Source: Terribacillus saccharophilus (GTDB lineage: Bacteria > Bacillota > Bacilli > Bacillales > Amphibacillaceae). Taken from it: DNA of 64,000 bases. How positions within the stretch are numbered: position 1 is the stretch's first letter; each line of letters opens with the position of its first letter. The stretch is from the NCBI GenBank assembly GCA_900110015.1, contig FOCD01000005.1, positions 1 through 64,000 on the forward strand, in the 5' to 3' direction. A model generated the notes under the pieces. That model did no database searches. It saw only the letters and a list, made by a program, of their open reading frames with translations, and was not told the origin of the DNA. Positions 37,434-48,296 of this stretch are shown in pieces. The position numbers were made by a program, and so were the translations under genes.

Positions 37434-38576
37434 TTAGTACGTACGGACTGGTGTAATCAGCTGCAGCAAGTCCTCATCATCAGTTGGACGGATAAGGAAT
37501 GGGCGCATCGCTCCTGTGAATTCAATCTTCACTTGCTCACTTTCAATGACCTTCAGTGCATCCATCATATATTTCGCACTAAAGCTGATTCGCAATTCTT
37601 CTCCTGAAATTTCCTGAACGGTCACTTCTTCTACAACACGTCCAACTTCAGGGGAATTACTGCTGATTTCCAGCTGGCCAGAATCCTGAGTTACCAGTTT
37701 CACGACATTATTTCTATTTTCTTTCGCCAATAAGGATGCCCGGTCGATAGAGCGGAGCAGCTCCTTCGTGTCAATCTGCAATGATGTCTTGCTTTCTGAT
37801 GGAATCAGACGGGATGTATCCGGATAATTTCCTTCCAGCAAACGGGATAGGAAGTATAAATGCTTGGTACGGAACAAAATTTGATTATTTGTGATCCGAA
37901 TTTCGACAGGATCTTGATTTTCATCAAGGATTTTGTTCAATTCCGTCAAGCTTTTCCCAGGGATGACAACATTTTGGAATCCTAGCGCAGTTTCATTTGT
38001 CGAAACTGGAATCTGACGGGATGCTAAACGATGGCTATCTGTCGCAACAAAATGCAGCTGATCTTCCTGAACACGAACATTTACTCCAGTTAGCAACGGT
38101 CGAGTTTCTTGAGTTGATACAGCAAATACAGTTTCTTTGATGACATTTTTCAATAAGTCAGCAGGAAGTTCAAAGCTATCTTCACTATGAAGCTTCGGCA
38201 GCTGTGGATATTCCTCTGCATCTTGGCCATTTAATTTAAATTCTGCACTTCCGGATCGGATTGTTACGTTCAATTGTGCATCAGATTCAATCTCTACTGC
38301 ATTCATCGGAACTTTTCTAACGATTTCTGGGAAATACTTTGCTTGCAGTACAATGCTGCCTGGTTCTATCTGTTCTACATAGACAATACCATCTTCTTCT
38401 TTTGGAATGAAAGATTCGATAGAAATATCAGAATCACTTCCTGTTAAGGTAATGCCATCTTCTTTTGCTTCGATTTTCATCCCTGTAAGGATTGGAATTG
38501 CTGTTCTGGAAGAGATTGCTTTCACAACATCCTGGATACTTGCTAAAAGCCGATCACGTTGTATGACAAATTTCAT
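37434..38576 (-). CDS. dnaN: DNA polymerase III beta sliding clamp
   Basis: 380 residues with three clamp domains. The C-terminus ends in the conserved RPFLIRPTDDEDLLQLITPVRTY, whose MRPFLI segment forms the protein-binding pocket. AGGAGG lies ten bases before the ATG. It is downstream of dnaA across the origin unwinding region, in the standard dnaA-dnaN order. Confidence 0.98.
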   Translation of the reverse strand: MKFVIQRDRLLASIQDVVKAISSRTAIPILTGMKIEAKEDGITLTGSDSDISIESFIPKEEDGIVYVEQIEPGSIVLQAKYFPEIVRKVPMNAVEIESDAQLNVTIRSGSAEFKLNGQDAEEYPQLPKLHSEDSFELPADLLKNVIKETVFAVSTQETRPLLTGVNVRVQEDQLHFVATDSHRLASRQIPVSTNETALGFQNVVIPGKSLTELNKILDENQDPVEIRITNNQILFRTKHLYFLSRLLEGNYPDTSRLIPSESKTSLQIDTKELLRSIDRASLLAKENRNNVVKLVTQDSGQLEISSNSPEVGRVVEEVTVQEISGEELRISFSAKYMMDALKVIESEQVKIEFTGAMRPFLIRPTDDEDLLQLITPVRTY

Positions 38577-38610
38577 GATAATTGTGTTCCTCCTATTGGG
38601 GGTTCTTCTT

Positions 38611-38753
38611 ATTAATTATTATTTATAAAAATACAGTAGTAGTAATAGGGCCTGTGATTATGTGGATAAGTATGAAAAAGACCAGTAATACCAATAAAAA
38701 TACCCTGTGGATAATATGTGAATAAAAAAAGACTTTATGCACGTTTATCAACA
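38611..38753. other. oriC unwinding region between dnaA and dnaN
   Basis: From the dnaA side: a DnaA box with one mismatch (TTATCAACA, 38745-38753), perfect boxes TGTGGATAA at 38706-38714 and 38661-38669, a short GC-rich block (about 38647-38653), a run of 3'-GAT trios (GTAGTAGTAATAG, about 38636-38648) and an AT-rich stretch (38611-38633). This is the B. subtilis basal unwinding layout: box, GC block, DnaA-trio, DUE. The helicase would be loaded here. Confidence 0.88.
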
Positions 38754-38764
38754 GGGTCCAATCG

Positions 38765-40114
38765 TCAGAAAGATTTGAGTCTTTCTTTTATGTCATCAAT
38801 GTCGCGCTGTAAATCCTGATCTACACTTAATAGCTTAGAGATTTTTTCATGCGCGTGAATAACGGTTGTATGGTCTCTGCCGCCGAATTCTTCTCCAATT
38901 TTCGGTAAAGAGAAATCAGTCAGTTCCCGTGATAGGAACATAGCGATTTGGCGAGGGAAAGCGATAGCCTTCGTACGTTTCTTCGCAGTGAATTCTTCCA
39001 AGCGGACATTGTAGCGCTCGCCGACTTGTTCCTGAATCGCATGGATCGTAATAACCTTCGGCTTTGAGCTAGGAATGATATTTTTCAGTGCATCTGCTGC
39101 TAAGGAAGCATCAATATCCGAGTTGATAAGGGATGAATAAGCAACAACACGTATAAGAGCACCTTCCAGCTCTCGGATATTGGTGTCTATTTGATTGGCA
39201 ATGTACAGCATGACTTCATTTGGGATGTCCAGGCCTTCTGCTTTTGCTTTCTTGCGAAGGATGGCAATCCGCGTCTCCAGATCCGGAGGCGTAATATCCG
39301 TAATCAATCCCCATTCAAATCGGGATCTGAGCCGGTCCTCCAATGTAGGTATTTCTTTTGGCGGACGGTCACTGGAGATGATGATTTGTTTATTTTCTTC
39401 ATGTAATGCATTAAATGTATGGAAGAACTCTTCCTGCGTTTGTTCTTTTCCAGCCAAGAATTGAATATCATCTATAAGAAGGACGTCGATATTACGGTAT
39501 TTAGCCCGAAATTCCGCTGTCTTATTATCTCTGATGGCATTGATGAATTCATTTGTGAACTTTTCGGAGGATAAGTAAACGACTTTAGCATTCGGATTAT
39601 GATCCAAGACATAATGTCCGATTCCATGCATTAAATGGGTTTTACCGAGCCCGACACCACCATAGATGAATAGCGGGTTATAGGCTTTAGCCGGTGCTTC
39701 TGCAACAGCAAGTGAAGCAGCATGTGCGAACCGGTTACCTGAGCCGATAACGAATGTATCAAATGTGTACTTGCTATTTAGCATGCTTTTTGGTGATTCT
39801 GCCAACGCATCCTTTGCGGCAGCTTTCTTAGGCATCGGCTGGCGGATGACTTCTTCTTCCTGCTGAAATTCTGGAATGATGAATTTCGTCTGCAGCCGAT
39901 TGCCAGTCACTTCATAAAGTGTATCTCCGATCAAAGAGGAGTAGCTGCTTTCCAGCCAATCTCTGGCGAATTCGTTGGGGGCTTCAATCACAAGTGTATC
40001 TTCTTCAATTGCATAGGCTTGTGTATTTTTCAGCCAAGTATCGAAGCTCGGCTTACTGATTCGTTTCTCAATTGCTTGTAATGTTTTTTTCCATAAATCC
40101 TGAATATTCTCCAA
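38765..40114 (-). CDS. dnaA: Chromosomal replication initiator DnaA
   Basis: 449 residues: N-terminal DnaB/SirA-interaction domain (1-85), a linker, AAA+ ATPase with Walker [10 protein letters not shown] (about 151-159) and Walker [10 protein letters not shown], and the C-terminal DnaA-box-binding domain with [11 protein letters not shown] (about 413-423). The start codon is TTG, with AAAGGGGG seven bases upstream; B. subtilis dnaA uses ATG. DnaA boxes on both sides of the gene allow both origin opening and autoregulation. Confidence 0.98.
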   Translation of the reverse strand: MENIQDLWKKTLQAIEKRISKPSFDTWLKNTQAYAIEEDTLVIEAPNEFARDWLESSYSSLIGDTLYEVTGNRLQTKFIIPEFQQEEEVIRQPMPKKAAAKDALAESPKSMLNSKYTFDTFVIGSGNRFAHAASLAVAEAPAKAYNPLFIYGGVGLGKTHLMHGIGHYVLDHNPNAKVVYLSSEKFTNEFINAIRDNKTAEFRAKYRNIDVLLIDDIQFLAGKEQTQEEFFHTFNALHEENKQIIISSDRPPKEIPTLEDRLRSRFEWGLITDITPPDLETRIAILRKKAKAEGLDIPNEVMLYIANQIDTNIRELEGALIRVVAYSSLINSDIDASLAADALKNIIPSSKPKVITIHAIQEQVGERYNVRLEEFTAKKRTKAIAFPRQIAMFLSRELTDFSLPKIGEEFGGRDHTTVIHAHEKISKLLSVDQDLQRDIDDIKERLKSF

Positions 40115-40317
40115 CAGGCATCCCCCTTTCTGAAAAAATGAAAGAAGCAGTCACTTTCTCTAAGAACTGCATCATGATAGGTATTAAAAGGCCTTTTCGA
40201 AACATACGAAAAAAGGATCACGCATGCAAAAAGACCGTGCACATATATATATGGATGTGGATAGAAAATCCGCATAATAAAGGGCAATGAAGCGACTTCT
40301 TCAGTTGTCCACGTTGC

Positions 40318-40595
40318 TGTTGATAACTGCATCTACAGACCTGTGAATAGATGTCCACAGCTTATCCACACTCTGTGGATAAAGGATTTTAGTGATGATG
40401 TTATCCAATCAGTAAAACACAGATATGATACCAGAATAATCCTTGTCTTGCAATGCTTAATCTACAGTTATCCACAAATGCCGGCGTGTGTAGACAAAAA
40501 ATATCCACAGCATGCAGTTATGTGAGTAAGTTGTCGAAAACCTGTGTGGAAAAAGTTATGCACAGGGTTATTAGATTAACATGGGCTGTGGATAA
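40318..40595. other. oriC DnaA-box cluster between dnaA and rpmH
   Basis: Perfect 9-mers: TTATCCACA at 40362-40370 and 40468-40476, and its complement TGTGGATAA at 40374-40382 and 40587-40595. One-mismatch boxes lie at 40318-40326, 40501-40509, 40545-40553 and 40556-40564. This is the upstream half of the bipartite origin (incA/incB in B. subtilis). The 607-base dnaA-rpmH gap holds no gene. Confidence 0.93.
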
Positions 40596-40627
40596 AAGAA
40601 AGAGATGATCCAGCAAAAAATGATAGG

Positions 40628-40657
40628 TTGACATGTTGGCCTTTCTATACGTATAAT
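40628..40657 (+). promoter_or_regulatory. Sigma-A promoter of rpmH
   Basis: TTGACA (40628-40633), 18 bases, TATAAT (40652-40657): both hexamers are perfect. It faces away from dnaA and lies just beyond the last DnaA box. Confidence 0.88.
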
Positions 40658-40721
40658 GTTCAAGACTGTCTATGACCTTTCGCTATATTTTTGATATATC
40701 CTCAAGGGAGGTGTTTTATAT

Positions 40722-40856
40722 ATGAAACGTACATTCCAACCTAATAACCGTAAAAGAAAAAAAGTACACGGCTTCCGTCAACGTATGAGCACAAGCAACG
40801 GACGTAATGTTCTAGCTCGTCGTCGTCGTAAAGGAAGAAAAGTATTGTCTGCATAA
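40722..40856 (+). CDS. rpmH: 50S ribosomal protein L34
   Basis: 44 residues, very basic: [19 protein letters not shown] and ending [18 protein letters not shown], the invariant L34 sequence pattern. AAGGGAGGTG precedes the ATG. It is the first gene clockwise of dnaA, followed by rnpA. Too short for a 60-codon ORF cutoff but unambiguous. Confidence 0.98.
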   Translation: MKRTFQPNNRKRKKVHGFRQRMSTSNGRNVLARRRRKGRKVLSA

Positions 40857-40884
40857 GGCCACTTACGTATGTAGTGGTCTTTTT
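40856..40884 (+). terminator. Terminator-like hairpin after rpmH
   Basis: AGGCCACT and AGTGGTCT arms followed by five T bases, starting at the rpmH stop. Read-through is needed for rnpA unless it has its own promoter. Confidence 0.75.
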
Positions 40885-40946
40885 GACTTTATATACTTGA
40901 TCAGTGTACTGACACAGCGTTTACGTTGTGCTTTTACATGAGTGGA

Positions 40947-40992
40947 GAAGGAGAATAAACTACAAGCTTAAATGCCGCGTTTATTCTCCTTC
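40947..40992 (+). repeat. Long perfect inverted repeat between rpmH and rnpA
   Basis: Fourteen-base arms GAAGGAGAATAAAC (40947-40960) and GTTTATTCTCCTTC (40979-40992) around an 18-base loop; TTTC follows. It could be a second terminator or processing signal ahead of rnpA. Confidence 0.6.
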
Positions 40993-41043
40993 TTTCAAAT
41001 TAAAGACTATTTCTGCAAATAGGCATGCTTGAGGGGACCCTCT

Positions 41044-41415
41044 ATGAAGAAAGAATACCGAATCAAAAAGAATGAGGCATTCCAGGAAGTTTTCCAAAAG
41101 GGGAGCTCTTTTGCGAATCGTCAACTCGTTCTATATTATAAGAAGCAGGATGCAGCTGATGCGCATTTCCGTATCGGTCTTTCTGTCAGCAAGAAACTTG
41201 GAAACGCTGTTATGCGGAACAAGATAAAGCGCTACTTGAGACAAGCTTTCCATGAACTTGATGAGCAGGTTGCTCCAGGCTACGACTTTATTGTCATTGC
41301 CAGACAGCCAGCGAAGGATATGGCTTACCAGGAAGTGAAAAAAAGCTTGATTCATGTGCTTTGGAAATCACATCTGCTGAAACAGCCAAACAGGAAAAAT
41401 AAAGAGAAGCAATAG
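41044..41415 (+). CDS. rnpA: Ribonuclease P protein component
   Basis: 123 residues from an ATG with GAGGGG upstream; a TTG five codons earlier is in frame but less likely. The RNR signature region [22 protein letters not shown] is clear. It binds RNase P RNA for tRNA 5' maturation. Order rpmH-rnpA-spoIIIJ-jag is conserved. Confidence 0.97.
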   Translation: MKKEYRIKKNEAFQEVFQKGSSFANRQLVLYYKKQDAADAHFRIGLSVSKKLGNAVMRNKIKRYLRQAFHELDEQVAPGYDFIVIARQPAKDMAYQEVKKSLIHVLWKSHLLKQPNRKNKEKQ

Positions 41416-41449
41416 GGAAAGTCTTATGCAAGGAAGTTAAGGAGGAAAC

Positions 41450-42229
41450 ATGGTGCGTAAAAAAGGTTTATTAGTATTGGCACTCGTGCTGCTCGTCGCT
41501 GCCTTAGCAGGTTGTGCGCCGAACACCGATCCAATCACTTCGGAAAGTACTGGATTCTGGAATCAGTATTTCATCTACCCGCTATCTTGGTTGATTGCGT
41601 ATTTCGCTGATCTTACAGGCGAGAACTTTGGTCTTGGGATCATCATCGTAACAGTGATCATCCGTTTAGTATTGCTGCCATTGAACATCAAGCAGCTGAG
41701 AAGTTCTCGTGCAATGCAGGAAGTTCAGCCTGAATTGAAAGAACTTCAGAAGAAATACAGCTCCAAAGATGCAAACACACAACAGAAATTACAGCAGGAA
41801 ACAATGCAGCTCTTCCAGCGTCACGGTGTGAATCCGTTGGCAGGATGTCTGCCGATCATCGTACAGATGCCGATTTTGCTTGCTTTCTATCAAGCAATCA
41901 GCCGTACAGAAGCAATCAAGGAGCATAACTTCCTTTGGGTACAGCTTGGAGCTCCGGATCCGTATTTCATTTTGCCAATCGTAGCAGGTCTTGCAACATT
42001 CCTACAGCAGAAATTGATGATGGCAGGAAACACGGCTATGGCTGCTAATCCGCAAATGACAATGATGCTATATATCATGCCAGTCATGATTACTGTATTT
42101 GCGCTATTCCTTCCTTCAGCTTTGGCATTGTATTGGGTAGTCGGTAACATCTTCATGGTGGCACAGACATTACTTATCAATAAACCGATGATGTCGAAAA
42201 ACAAAGCACAGGCAGACAGCAAGAAATAA
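41450..42229 (+). CDS. spoIIIJ: Membrane protein insertase YidC1/SpoIIIJ
   Basis: 259 residues. Lipoprotein signal with lipobox ALAGC (Cys22), then five membrane segments; the family text includes [18 protein letters not shown] and [19 protein letters not shown]. The hydrophilic groove Arg is in IRLVLL. It inserts membrane proteins and is needed for forespore sigma-G activation. The stop overlaps the jag start (TAATG). Confidence 0.96.
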   Translation: MVRKKGLLVLALVLLVAALAGCAPNTDPITSESTGFWNQYFIYPLSWLIAYFADLTGENFGLGIIIVTVIIRLVLLPLNIKQLRSSRAMQEVQPELKELQKKYSSKDANTQQKLQQETMQLFQRHGVNPLAGCLPIIVQMPILLAFYQAISRTEAIKEHNFLWVQLGAPDPYFILPIVAGLATFLQQKLMMAGNTAMAANPQMTMMLYIMPVMITVFALFLPSALALYWVVGNIFMVAQTLLINKPMMSKNKAQADSKK

Positions 42230-42867
42230 TGAAACAGCTGACTGCTCGCGGCAAAACCGTAGATGATGCGATTCAATCAGCTTTACAGCAGTTACGTATT
42301 TCTAAGGAAAAAGTCGAAGTCACTGTAATCGATGAAGGAAGCAAAGGCTTCCTCAATCTGTTCGGTGCCAAACCGGCAGTAGTTAAAGTGGTCGTGAAGA
42401 CCGATAATGTACAAGCAGCTAAAGATTATTTGGAAAGTGTCATTCGCCATCTGCACCCAGGTACAGAGGTGGAGATCACGGCCCGTAAGAAAAAGCATGT
42501 GATGTTTACACTTAGCGGAGAAAATCTCGGCACGTTGATTGGAAAAAGAGGACAAACGCTCAATGCGCTGGAACAGCTGGTCGAACAATTTCTGCATCAG
42601 CAAAAAGCATATCACTTTACCGTTACCGTCGATGCGGAAGGATATCGGTCAAGAAGACGGGAAACGCTTGAAATGCTAGCTGTCCAGGCTGCCAGCAAGG
42701 CATTGGCGCTGCAAAAAGCAATTCCTCTTGATCCAATGCCGGCTAGCGAACGGAAAATCATCCATGCTGCAGCTCAAAAGCAAAAGGATGTTGAAACCGT
42801 TTCGAAAGGTAAAGAACCGAATCGGTATATAGTCATCCAACCAGTAAAGGAAAAGTCTTGGCAATGA
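42229..42867 (+). CDS. jag: RNA-binding protein Jag (KhpB type)
   Basis: 212 residues: N-terminal Jag domain (about 1-50, KQLTARGKTVDDAIQSAL), a KH domain (about 78-150, GTLIGKRGQTLNALEQL) and an R3H domain (about 155-212, with RETLEMLAVQAASKALALQ and PMPASERKIIH). Translationally coupled to spoIIIJ. Related KhpB proteins act in RNA binding and cell-elongation control. A strong terminator includes its stop codon. Confidence 0.95.
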   Translation: MKQLTARGKTVDDAIQSALQQLRISKEKVEVTVIDEGSKGFLNLFGAKPAVVKVVVKTDNVQAAKDYLESVIRHLHPGTEVEITARKKKHVMFTLSGENLGTLIGKRGQTLNALEQLVEQFLHQQKAYHFTVTVDAEGYRSRRRETLEMLAVQAASKALALQKAIPLDPMPASERKIIHAAAQKQKDVETVSKGKEPNRYIVIQPVKEKSWQ

Positions 42868-42883
42868 TGCCAAGACTTTTTTT
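42852..42883 (+). terminator. Terminator of the rpmH-rnpA-spoIIIJ-jag run
   Basis: AAGTCTTGGCA and TGCCAAGACTT arms followed by T bases; the jag stop codon is in the loop region. Confidence 0.93.
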
Positions 42884-42899
42884 ATGTTCTCTATTAACA

Positions 42900-43027
42900 T
42901 GTGGATAACCCAAACCTATTAGTTGTCACTAAATTTTCATGTGGATATCTTTCTTTTTGATAGATACCTGTGCTATTCTTATAAGTTAGTGAGTACAAAC
43001 TTAATCATAGCGGTATGCTGTGGATAA
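42900..43027. promoter_or_regulatory. Third DnaA-box group upstream of mnmE
   Basis: Perfect boxes TGTGGATAA at 42900-42908 and 43019-43027, and TGTGGATAT at 42940-42948, all in the same orientation within the 192-base jag-mnmE gap. The last ends 32 bases before mnmE. They could regulate mnmE or act as DnaA-binding sites outside the core origin. Confidence 0.7.
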
Positions 43028-43059
43028 ATAGATAAAAAAAGATAGAAAGAGGTGAAGAA

Positions 43060-44436
43060 ATGCAGAACGATACAATAGCCGCAATATCGACTCCTGTTGG
43101 AGAAGGAGCGATTGCCATTGTTCGACTTAGTGGGGCTGAAGCGGTGGAGATCGCTGCAAGCCTTTTTGATGGGAAAAAGCTGACGGATGTACCAAGTCAT
43201 ACAATTCATTATGGTAAGCTCATCGACCCGACAACCAAAGAGGTTGCAGAGGAAGTGATGGTGTCTGTTATGAAGGCACCGAAAACATTCACACGGGAAG
43301 ACGTTGTTGAAATTAATTGCCACGGCGGTCTTGTCTCCGTGAACCGTGTACTGGAACTAGCATTGCAGGAGGGTGCGCGTTTGGCAGAGCCTGGTGAATT
43401 CACTAAGAGAGCCTTTCTTAATGGACGGATCGACCTTTCACAAGCAGAAGCTGTTATGGATTTGATCCGTGCTAAAACTGATCGAGCAATGAATGTTGCT
43501 CTCAATCAGATGGAAGGCAGACTATCTCGTTTGATTCAAAAGCTGCGTCAGGAATTATTAGAAACTGTAGCGCATGTAGAAGTGAACATCGATTACCCAG
43601 AGTATGATGATGTGGAAGAGATGTCCCACAATATGATGATCGAGAAGACACAATATGTATATGAAGAAATAGAGAAGCTGCTCGAAATGGCTAAGCAAGG
43701 AAAAATCCTGCGGGAAGGGCTGGCTACAGCAATTATCGGCCGACCGAACGTCGGAAAATCTTCCTTGATGAATGCACTTGTGCATGAAAATAAAGCTATT
43801 GTTACCGAAATAGCAGGTACAACACGCGATATCATTGAAGAATACGTCAATGTACGCGGCGTACCATTGAAGCTGGTTGATACAGCCGGAATTCGTGAAA
43901 CGGAAGATATCGTGGAACGAATCGGAGTGGAGCGCTCCCGTCAGGTTTTGAAGCAAAGTGACCTTATTTTGCTTGTGCTGAACTATGGAGAAGCATTGTC
44001 TGACGAGGATCGTCAATTATTCGAGGCAGTTTCCGGCCTTGATGTCATTGTCATCGTCAACAAAACGGATCTCTCCCAACAAATTGATTTGGAAGAAGTT
44101 CGTAAGCTTGCAAGCGGCCGTCCGGTAATTACGACTGCTTTGATTGAAGAAAAAGGAATCGACGAATTGGAGCTTGCTATCAAGGATACCTTCTTTGCAG
44201 GGGAGATTGATGGCGGCGACTTGAGCTATATATCAAATGTACGGCATATCCAGCTTTTGAAGCAGTCATTGTCATCGCTTCGTGAAGCGATGAATGGCAT
44301 TGAAATGCAGATGCCGATGGATATCGTCCAAATAGATGTAACAAGAACATGGGAATTGCTCGGTGAAATCATCGGAGATACTGTGCACGAAAGTTTAATC
44401 GACCAACTGTTTTCACAGTTTTGCTTAGGAAAATAA
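43060..44436 (+). CDS. mnmE: tRNA modification GTPase MnmE
   Basis: 458 residues: TrmE N-terminal folate-binding domain (1-117), helical domain, G domain with GRPNVGKSS (about 226-234) and NKTD, and the invariant C-terminus FCLGK with its catalytic Cys. With MnmG it builds cmnm5U at wobble uridines. AAAGAGGTGAAG precedes the ATG. It is followed 17 bases later by mnmG. Confidence 0.97.
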   Translation: MQNDTIAAISTPVGEGAIAIVRLSGAEAVEIAASLFDGKKLTDVPSHTIHYGKLIDPTTKEVAEEVMVSVMKAPKTFTREDVVEINCHGGLVSVNRVLELALQEGARLAEPGEFTKRAFLNGRIDLSQAEAVMDLIRAKTDRAMNVALNQMEGRLSRLIQKLRQELLETVAHVEVNIDYPEYDDVEEMSHNMMIEKTQYVYEEIEKLLEMAKQGKILREGLATAIIGRPNVGKSSLMNALVHENKAIVTEIAGTTRDIIEEYVNVRGVPLKLVDTAGIRETEDIVERIGVERSRQVLKQSDLILLVLNYGEALSDEDRQLFEAVSGLDVIVIVNKTDLSQQIDLEEVRKLASGRPVITTALIEEKGIDELELAIKDTFFAGEIDGGDLSYISNVRHIQLLKQSLSSLREAMNGIEMQMPMDIVQIDVTRTWELLGEIIGDTVHESLIDQLFSQFCLGK

Positions 44437-44453
44437 AAAAGGAGAGAATGAAC

Positions 44454-46340
44454 ATGACATACGATGCTGGGCATTATGATGTCATCGTCATAGGTGCAGG
44501 ACACGCCGGCTGTGAAGCTGGTGTAGCAGCAGCGAAAATGGGTGCTAATACCTTAATGCTGTCCATGAACCTAGACATGACAGGATTCATGCCATGTAAT
44601 CCATCCGTCGGCGGACCTGCAAAAGGTGTTGTTGTACGCGAAATCGATGCACTTGGCGGCGTGATGGGAAAAGTAATTGATAAAACGTATATTCAAATGC
44701 GTATGCTAAACACAGGAAAAGGTCCTGCCGTTCGTGCATTGCGAGCTCAAGCGGATAAACCGCTATATATTACAGAAATGAAAAAAACATTGGAAAGCCA
44801 AGAAAACCTGACGATGCGTCAAGCAATGGTAGACCGTTTAATCATTGAAGATGGAGTCTGTAAAGGCGTTATCACTGAAACGAAAGCAGCTTACTACGCA
44901 AAAACAGTAGTAATCACGACTGGAACATTTATGCGCGGACGCGTTATCATCGGAGATGTTTCCTATGAAAGCGGCCCGAACAACCAGCGTGCATCTGTTA
45001 CGTTGTCAGAGCATCTTGAAGAACTTGGTTTGGAAATGGTACGGTTCAAAACTGGCACACCGCCACGTGTAAACAGCCGTTCTATTGATTATTCCAAAAC
45101 AGAAATTCAGCCAGGAGACGAAGAACCGCTTGGGTTCTCTTATGAAACAACAGAATTCATTACCGATCAGATTCCTTGCTGGCTGACTTATACAAACGAA
45201 TTTACACACAATATTATCAACGAAAACTTAGGTCTATCTGCTATGTATTCCGGTATGATCAAAGGAACTGGACCACGCTACTGTCCTTCTATCGAGGATA
45301 AAGTTGTCCGTTTCAATGATAAGCCGCGCCACCAGATTTTCTTGGAGCCAGAAGGACGCAATACAGAAGAGGTTTACGTACAAGGTTTATCTACTTCCTT
45401 ACCAGAATATGTTCAAAAGAAAATGCTTCAAACGATCCCTGGTTTGGAAAACGCTGAAATCATGCGTGCCGGCTACGCAATCGAGTATGATGCAATGGTA
45501 CCGACACAGCTATGGCCTACACTGGAAACGAAAAAAATTCCTGGTCTTTATACAGCGGGACAAATAAACGGAACATCCGGCTATGAAGAAGCATCTGGAC
45601 AAGGTATCATGGCAGGTATTAATGCCGCTGCGAAAGCATTAGGCAAAGAACCAGTCATCCTGGACCGTTCCCAAGCTTACATCGGTGTTATGATTGATGA
45701 CTTGGTAACAAAAGGAACAAATGAACCTTACCGTCTGCTAACATCACGTGCGGAATATCGTTTGCTGCTTCGTCATGATAATGCAGATATGCGTCTAACT
45801 GAAATTGGACATCAAATCGGCATGATCAATGAAGAACGCTACGCGCGCTTCCTAGAGAAAAAACGCCTGATTGAAGAAGAACGGAACCGCTTAGAAGGAA
45901 TCATTATTAAAACAGAACCACATGTGCTAGAGCTGATGGAAGAAGCAGAATCTGTCATGAAGGAAGCACAGCGTGCATCTGATCTTTTAAAGCGTCCTGA
46001 GATTAAATACAGCTTGCTGGAGAAAATCGTTCCTGCAGATAAAGAACTGCCTGCAGATGTCAAAGAGCAAGTTGAAATCCAAACGAAGTATGAAGGCTAT
46101 ATTAAGAAATCCATGCAGCAAGTAGAGCGTATGAAGCGTATGGAAGATAAGAAAATACCAGATATCATCAATTATGATGATGTCAGCGGACTTGCAACAG
46201 AAGCACGTGAGAAACTGAAAAAAGTTCGCCCGCTATCTGTTGGTCAAGCTTCCCGAATTTCCGGTGTAAACCCAGCGGATGTTTCCATCCTGCTCGTATT
46301 TATTGAACAAGGTGGTCACACGAAAGCAGCAAATCAATAA
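44454..46340 (+). CDS. mnmG: tRNA uridine 5-carboxymethylaminomethyl modification enzyme MnmG
   Basis: 628 residues from the ATG seven bases after AAGGAGAG, the same length as the B. subtilis enzyme; ATG at 44448 is too close and a longer frame overlaps mnmE. The FAD Rossmann motif [12 protein letters not shown] and the GidA signatures [11 protein letters not shown] and [12 protein letters not shown] are present. Partner of MnmE; operon mnmE-mnmG-rsmG. Confidence 0.97.
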   Translation: MTYDAGHYDVIVIGAGHAGCEAGVAAAKMGANTLMLSMNLDMTGFMPCNPSVGGPAKGVVVREIDALGGVMGKVIDKTYIQMRMLNTGKGPAVRALRAQADKPLYITEMKKTLESQENLTMRQAMVDRLIIEDGVCKGVITETKAAYYAKTVVITTGTFMRGRVIIGDVSYESGPNNQRASVTLSEHLEELGLEMVRFKTGTPPRVNSRSIDYSKTEIQPGDEEPLGFSYETTEFITDQIPCWLTYTNEFTHNIINENLGLSAMYSGMIKGTGPRYCPSIEDKVVRFNDKPRHQIFLEPEGRNTEEVYVQGLSTSLPEYVQKKMLQTIPGLENAEIMRAGYAIEYDAMVPTQLWPTLETKKIPGLYTAGQINGTSGYEEASGQGIMAGINAAAKALGKEPVILDRSQAYIGVMIDDLVTKGTNEPYRLLTSRAEYRLLLRHDNADMRLTEIGHQIGMINEERYARFLEKKRLIEEERNRLEGIIIKTEPHVLELMEEAESVMKEAQRASDLLKRPEIKYSLLEKIVPADKELPADVKEQVEIQTKYEGYIKKSMQQVERMKRMEDKKIPDIINYDDVSGLATEAREKLKKVRPLSVGQASRISGVNPADVSILLVFIEQGGHTKAANQ

Positions 46341-46361
46341 TCTGTCGAAAAGAGGTACAGG

Positions 46362-47078
46362 ATGAACCAAGCAGATTTTCTACAACAATTGGATGAGCAA
46401 GGAATTACATTATCTGATAAGCAGCTAAAGCAGCTGGAGGATTATTTCCATCTATTGGTTGAATGGAATGAAAAGATGAATTTAACAGCAATTACGGAAA
46501 AGGGAGAAGTGTATTTAAAGCACTTCTATGATTCCATTTCCGCTGCTTTCTTCTTTGATTTCAAAGGAGATGAAAGTATTTGTGATGTCGGAGCAGGAGC
46601 TGGATTTCCATCTATCCCGCTAAAAATTGTCTTTCCGGAGCTGAAAGTGACGATTGTCGACTCATTGAAAAAGAGAATTACCTTCCTCAATGAGCTGGCA
46701 ACGAAGCTTGGCTTATCCAATGTCGCTTTTTATCATGACCGAGCAGAGAATTTCGGGAAAAATGATGCTTTCCGAGAATCTTATGATTTGGTCACGGCGA
46801 GAGCAGTAGCTCGGATGTCCGTACTGTCAGAGTTGTGTCTGCCGCTTTGCCGGACAAAAGGTCATTTTATCGCTATGAAAGGACCTAATCTGGAAACAGA
46901 GCTTCGAGATGCGGAACCAGCAATTCAATTGCTGGGCGGTGAATTGGTTGAAAGCTTTACCTTCGATCTGCCAGAAGAAGGCGGAGAGCGAAATATAGCC
47001 ATTATTGCCAAACGTCGAAAGACACCGAAGAAATATCCACGTAAAGCAGGGGTTCCAAACCGCGAGCCGATCGTTTAA
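46362..47078 (+). CDS. rsmG: 16S rRNA (guanine(527)-N7)-methyltransferase RsmG
   Basis: 238 residues. The S-adenosylmethionine motif [16 protein letters not shown] (about 70-85) is exact, followed by VTARAVARM, typical of GidB/RsmG. It methylates G527 in 16S rRNA; loss gives low-level streptomycin resistance in B. subtilis. It is 21 bases after mnmG. Confidence 0.96.
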   Translation: MNQADFLQQLDEQGITLSDKQLKQLEDYFHLLVEWNEKMNLTAITEKGEVYLKHFYDSISAAFFFDFKGDESICDVGAGAGFPSIPLKIVFPELKVTIVDSLKKRITFLNELATKLGLSNVAFYHDRAENFGKNDAFRESYDLVTARAVARMSVLSELCLPLCRTKGHFIAMKGPNLETELRDAEPAIQLLGGELVESFTFDLPEEGGERNIAIIAKRRKTPKKYPRKAGVPNREPIV

Positions 47079-47176
47079 AACAGAAGAAAATTAGTGAATG
47101 AAGTACCATACAAGCTTACCATTCTCAACCAATCTATGATAAAATAGTAGATAAGGAACTGGCTCGGCTTATGTAA

Positions 47177-47214
47177 GCGCAGCAGCTTCTACTGTAGAAC
47201 TGCTGCGCCTTTTT
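47177..47214 (+). terminator. Terminator after rsmG
   Basis: Nine-base arms GCGCAGCAG and CTGCTGCGC followed by CTTTTT. Confidence 0.9.
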
Positions 47215-47219
47215 ATACA

Positions 47220-47235
47220 TGTTTCACGTGAAACA
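47220..47235. promoter_or_regulatory. parS site upstream of noc
   Basis: TGTTTCACGTGAAACA is a perfect palindrome and full match to the parS consensus. It lies between the rsmG terminator and noc. Confidence 0.95.
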
Positions 47236-47297
47236 TTTACTATTCCTTATGTACCTGCTTGCTAGATTAGGATTGTAAAAAAAGGTGGTGTCTGAGG

Positions 47298-48149
47298 ATG
47301 TTACACCCGTTCAGCCGTATTTTTGGGCTAGGTGATAAATCTGATTCAACAGAAACGGAAAACGATGCGCATCAGGATGAAGTATTAAACCTTCGGGTAC
47401 AGGATATTGTCCCGAACCAATACCAACCAAGAACTGTTTTCCAAGAGGATAAAATCAAAGAGCTCGCACAGACAATTCGCACACATGGCATCATCCAGCC
47501 AATTGTTGTACGAAAAAATTCTGAAGGCAGCTATGAATTGATTGCAGGAGAGCGTCGCTGGCGTGCAGTGCAGTCATTAGAATGGGAAACAGTCCCTGCC
47601 ATCATCCGTGAAATGTCGGATACAGAGACGGCTTCTGTAGCATTGATTGAAAATCTGCAGCGTGAAGAGCTGACTGTTATCGAAGAAGCACTCGCATATG
47701 AGCGTTTATTAGAGTTGCATTCTTTGACTCAGGAAGCATTGGCGCAGCGTCTCGGAAAAAGCCAATCAACTATCGCCAATAAGATGCGACTATTAAAACT
47801 GCCAGAATCTGTGCAGCAAGCATTATTGGCAAAGAAGATCACAGAGAGGCATGCTCGTGCGCTTATTGCTTTAAAAGATGCAGAGAAACAAGAATTGATT
47901 TTGCAGGAAATTATAGATAAAGAATTAAATGTAAAAGAGACAGAGGCACGCATCGCCCGTATTGTGAACGCCCAGCCGAAAAAGAAACGTCCGAAGCTGA
48001 AGGGTATCAACAAGGATATGCGCATTGCCATGAATACAATCCGTCAATCACTTTCCATGGTTTCCGATACCGGTATCAACTTGGAAACAGAGGAAGAGGA
48101 TAAAGACGATTACTACCAAATTACGATCAAAATACCGAAAAAATCTTAA
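47298..48149 (+). CDS. noc: Nucleoid occlusion protein Noc
   Basis: 283 residues. The N-terminal amphipathic start [12 protein letters not shown] (membrane-targeting in Noc) is followed by a ParB-type CTPase domain with GERRWRAVQ, a helix-turn-helix ([23 protein letters not shown]) and a C-terminal dimer domain. The N-terminus and adjacent soj/spo0J make it Noc and not a second ParB. It keeps FtsZ from assembling over the nucleoid. Confidence 0.94.
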   Translation: MLHPFSRIFGLGDKSDSTETENDAHQDEVLNLRVQDIVPNQYQPRTVFQEDKIKELAQTIRTHGIIQPIVVRKNSEGSYELIAGERRWRAVQSLEWETVPAIIREMSDTETASVALIENLQREELTVIEEALAYERLLELHSLTQEALAQRLGKSQSTIANKMRLLKLPESVQQALLAKKITERHARALIALKDAEKQELILQEIIDKELNVKETEARIARIVNAQPKKKRPKLKGINKDMRIAMNTIRQSLSMVSDTGINLETEEEDKDDYYQITIKIPKKS

Positions 48150-48296
48150 ATAAAGCTCTAATAGTACCCCCATCTTGTACAAAGATGGGTTTTTATATAG
48201 GAAAAGGGAGCTAACTTTTCAAAATCTTGAATTTATCCGTCGGTTTCTATGAAAAAATGATAGAATAAATGTATTGAGTTTGAGGTAGGTGACACC

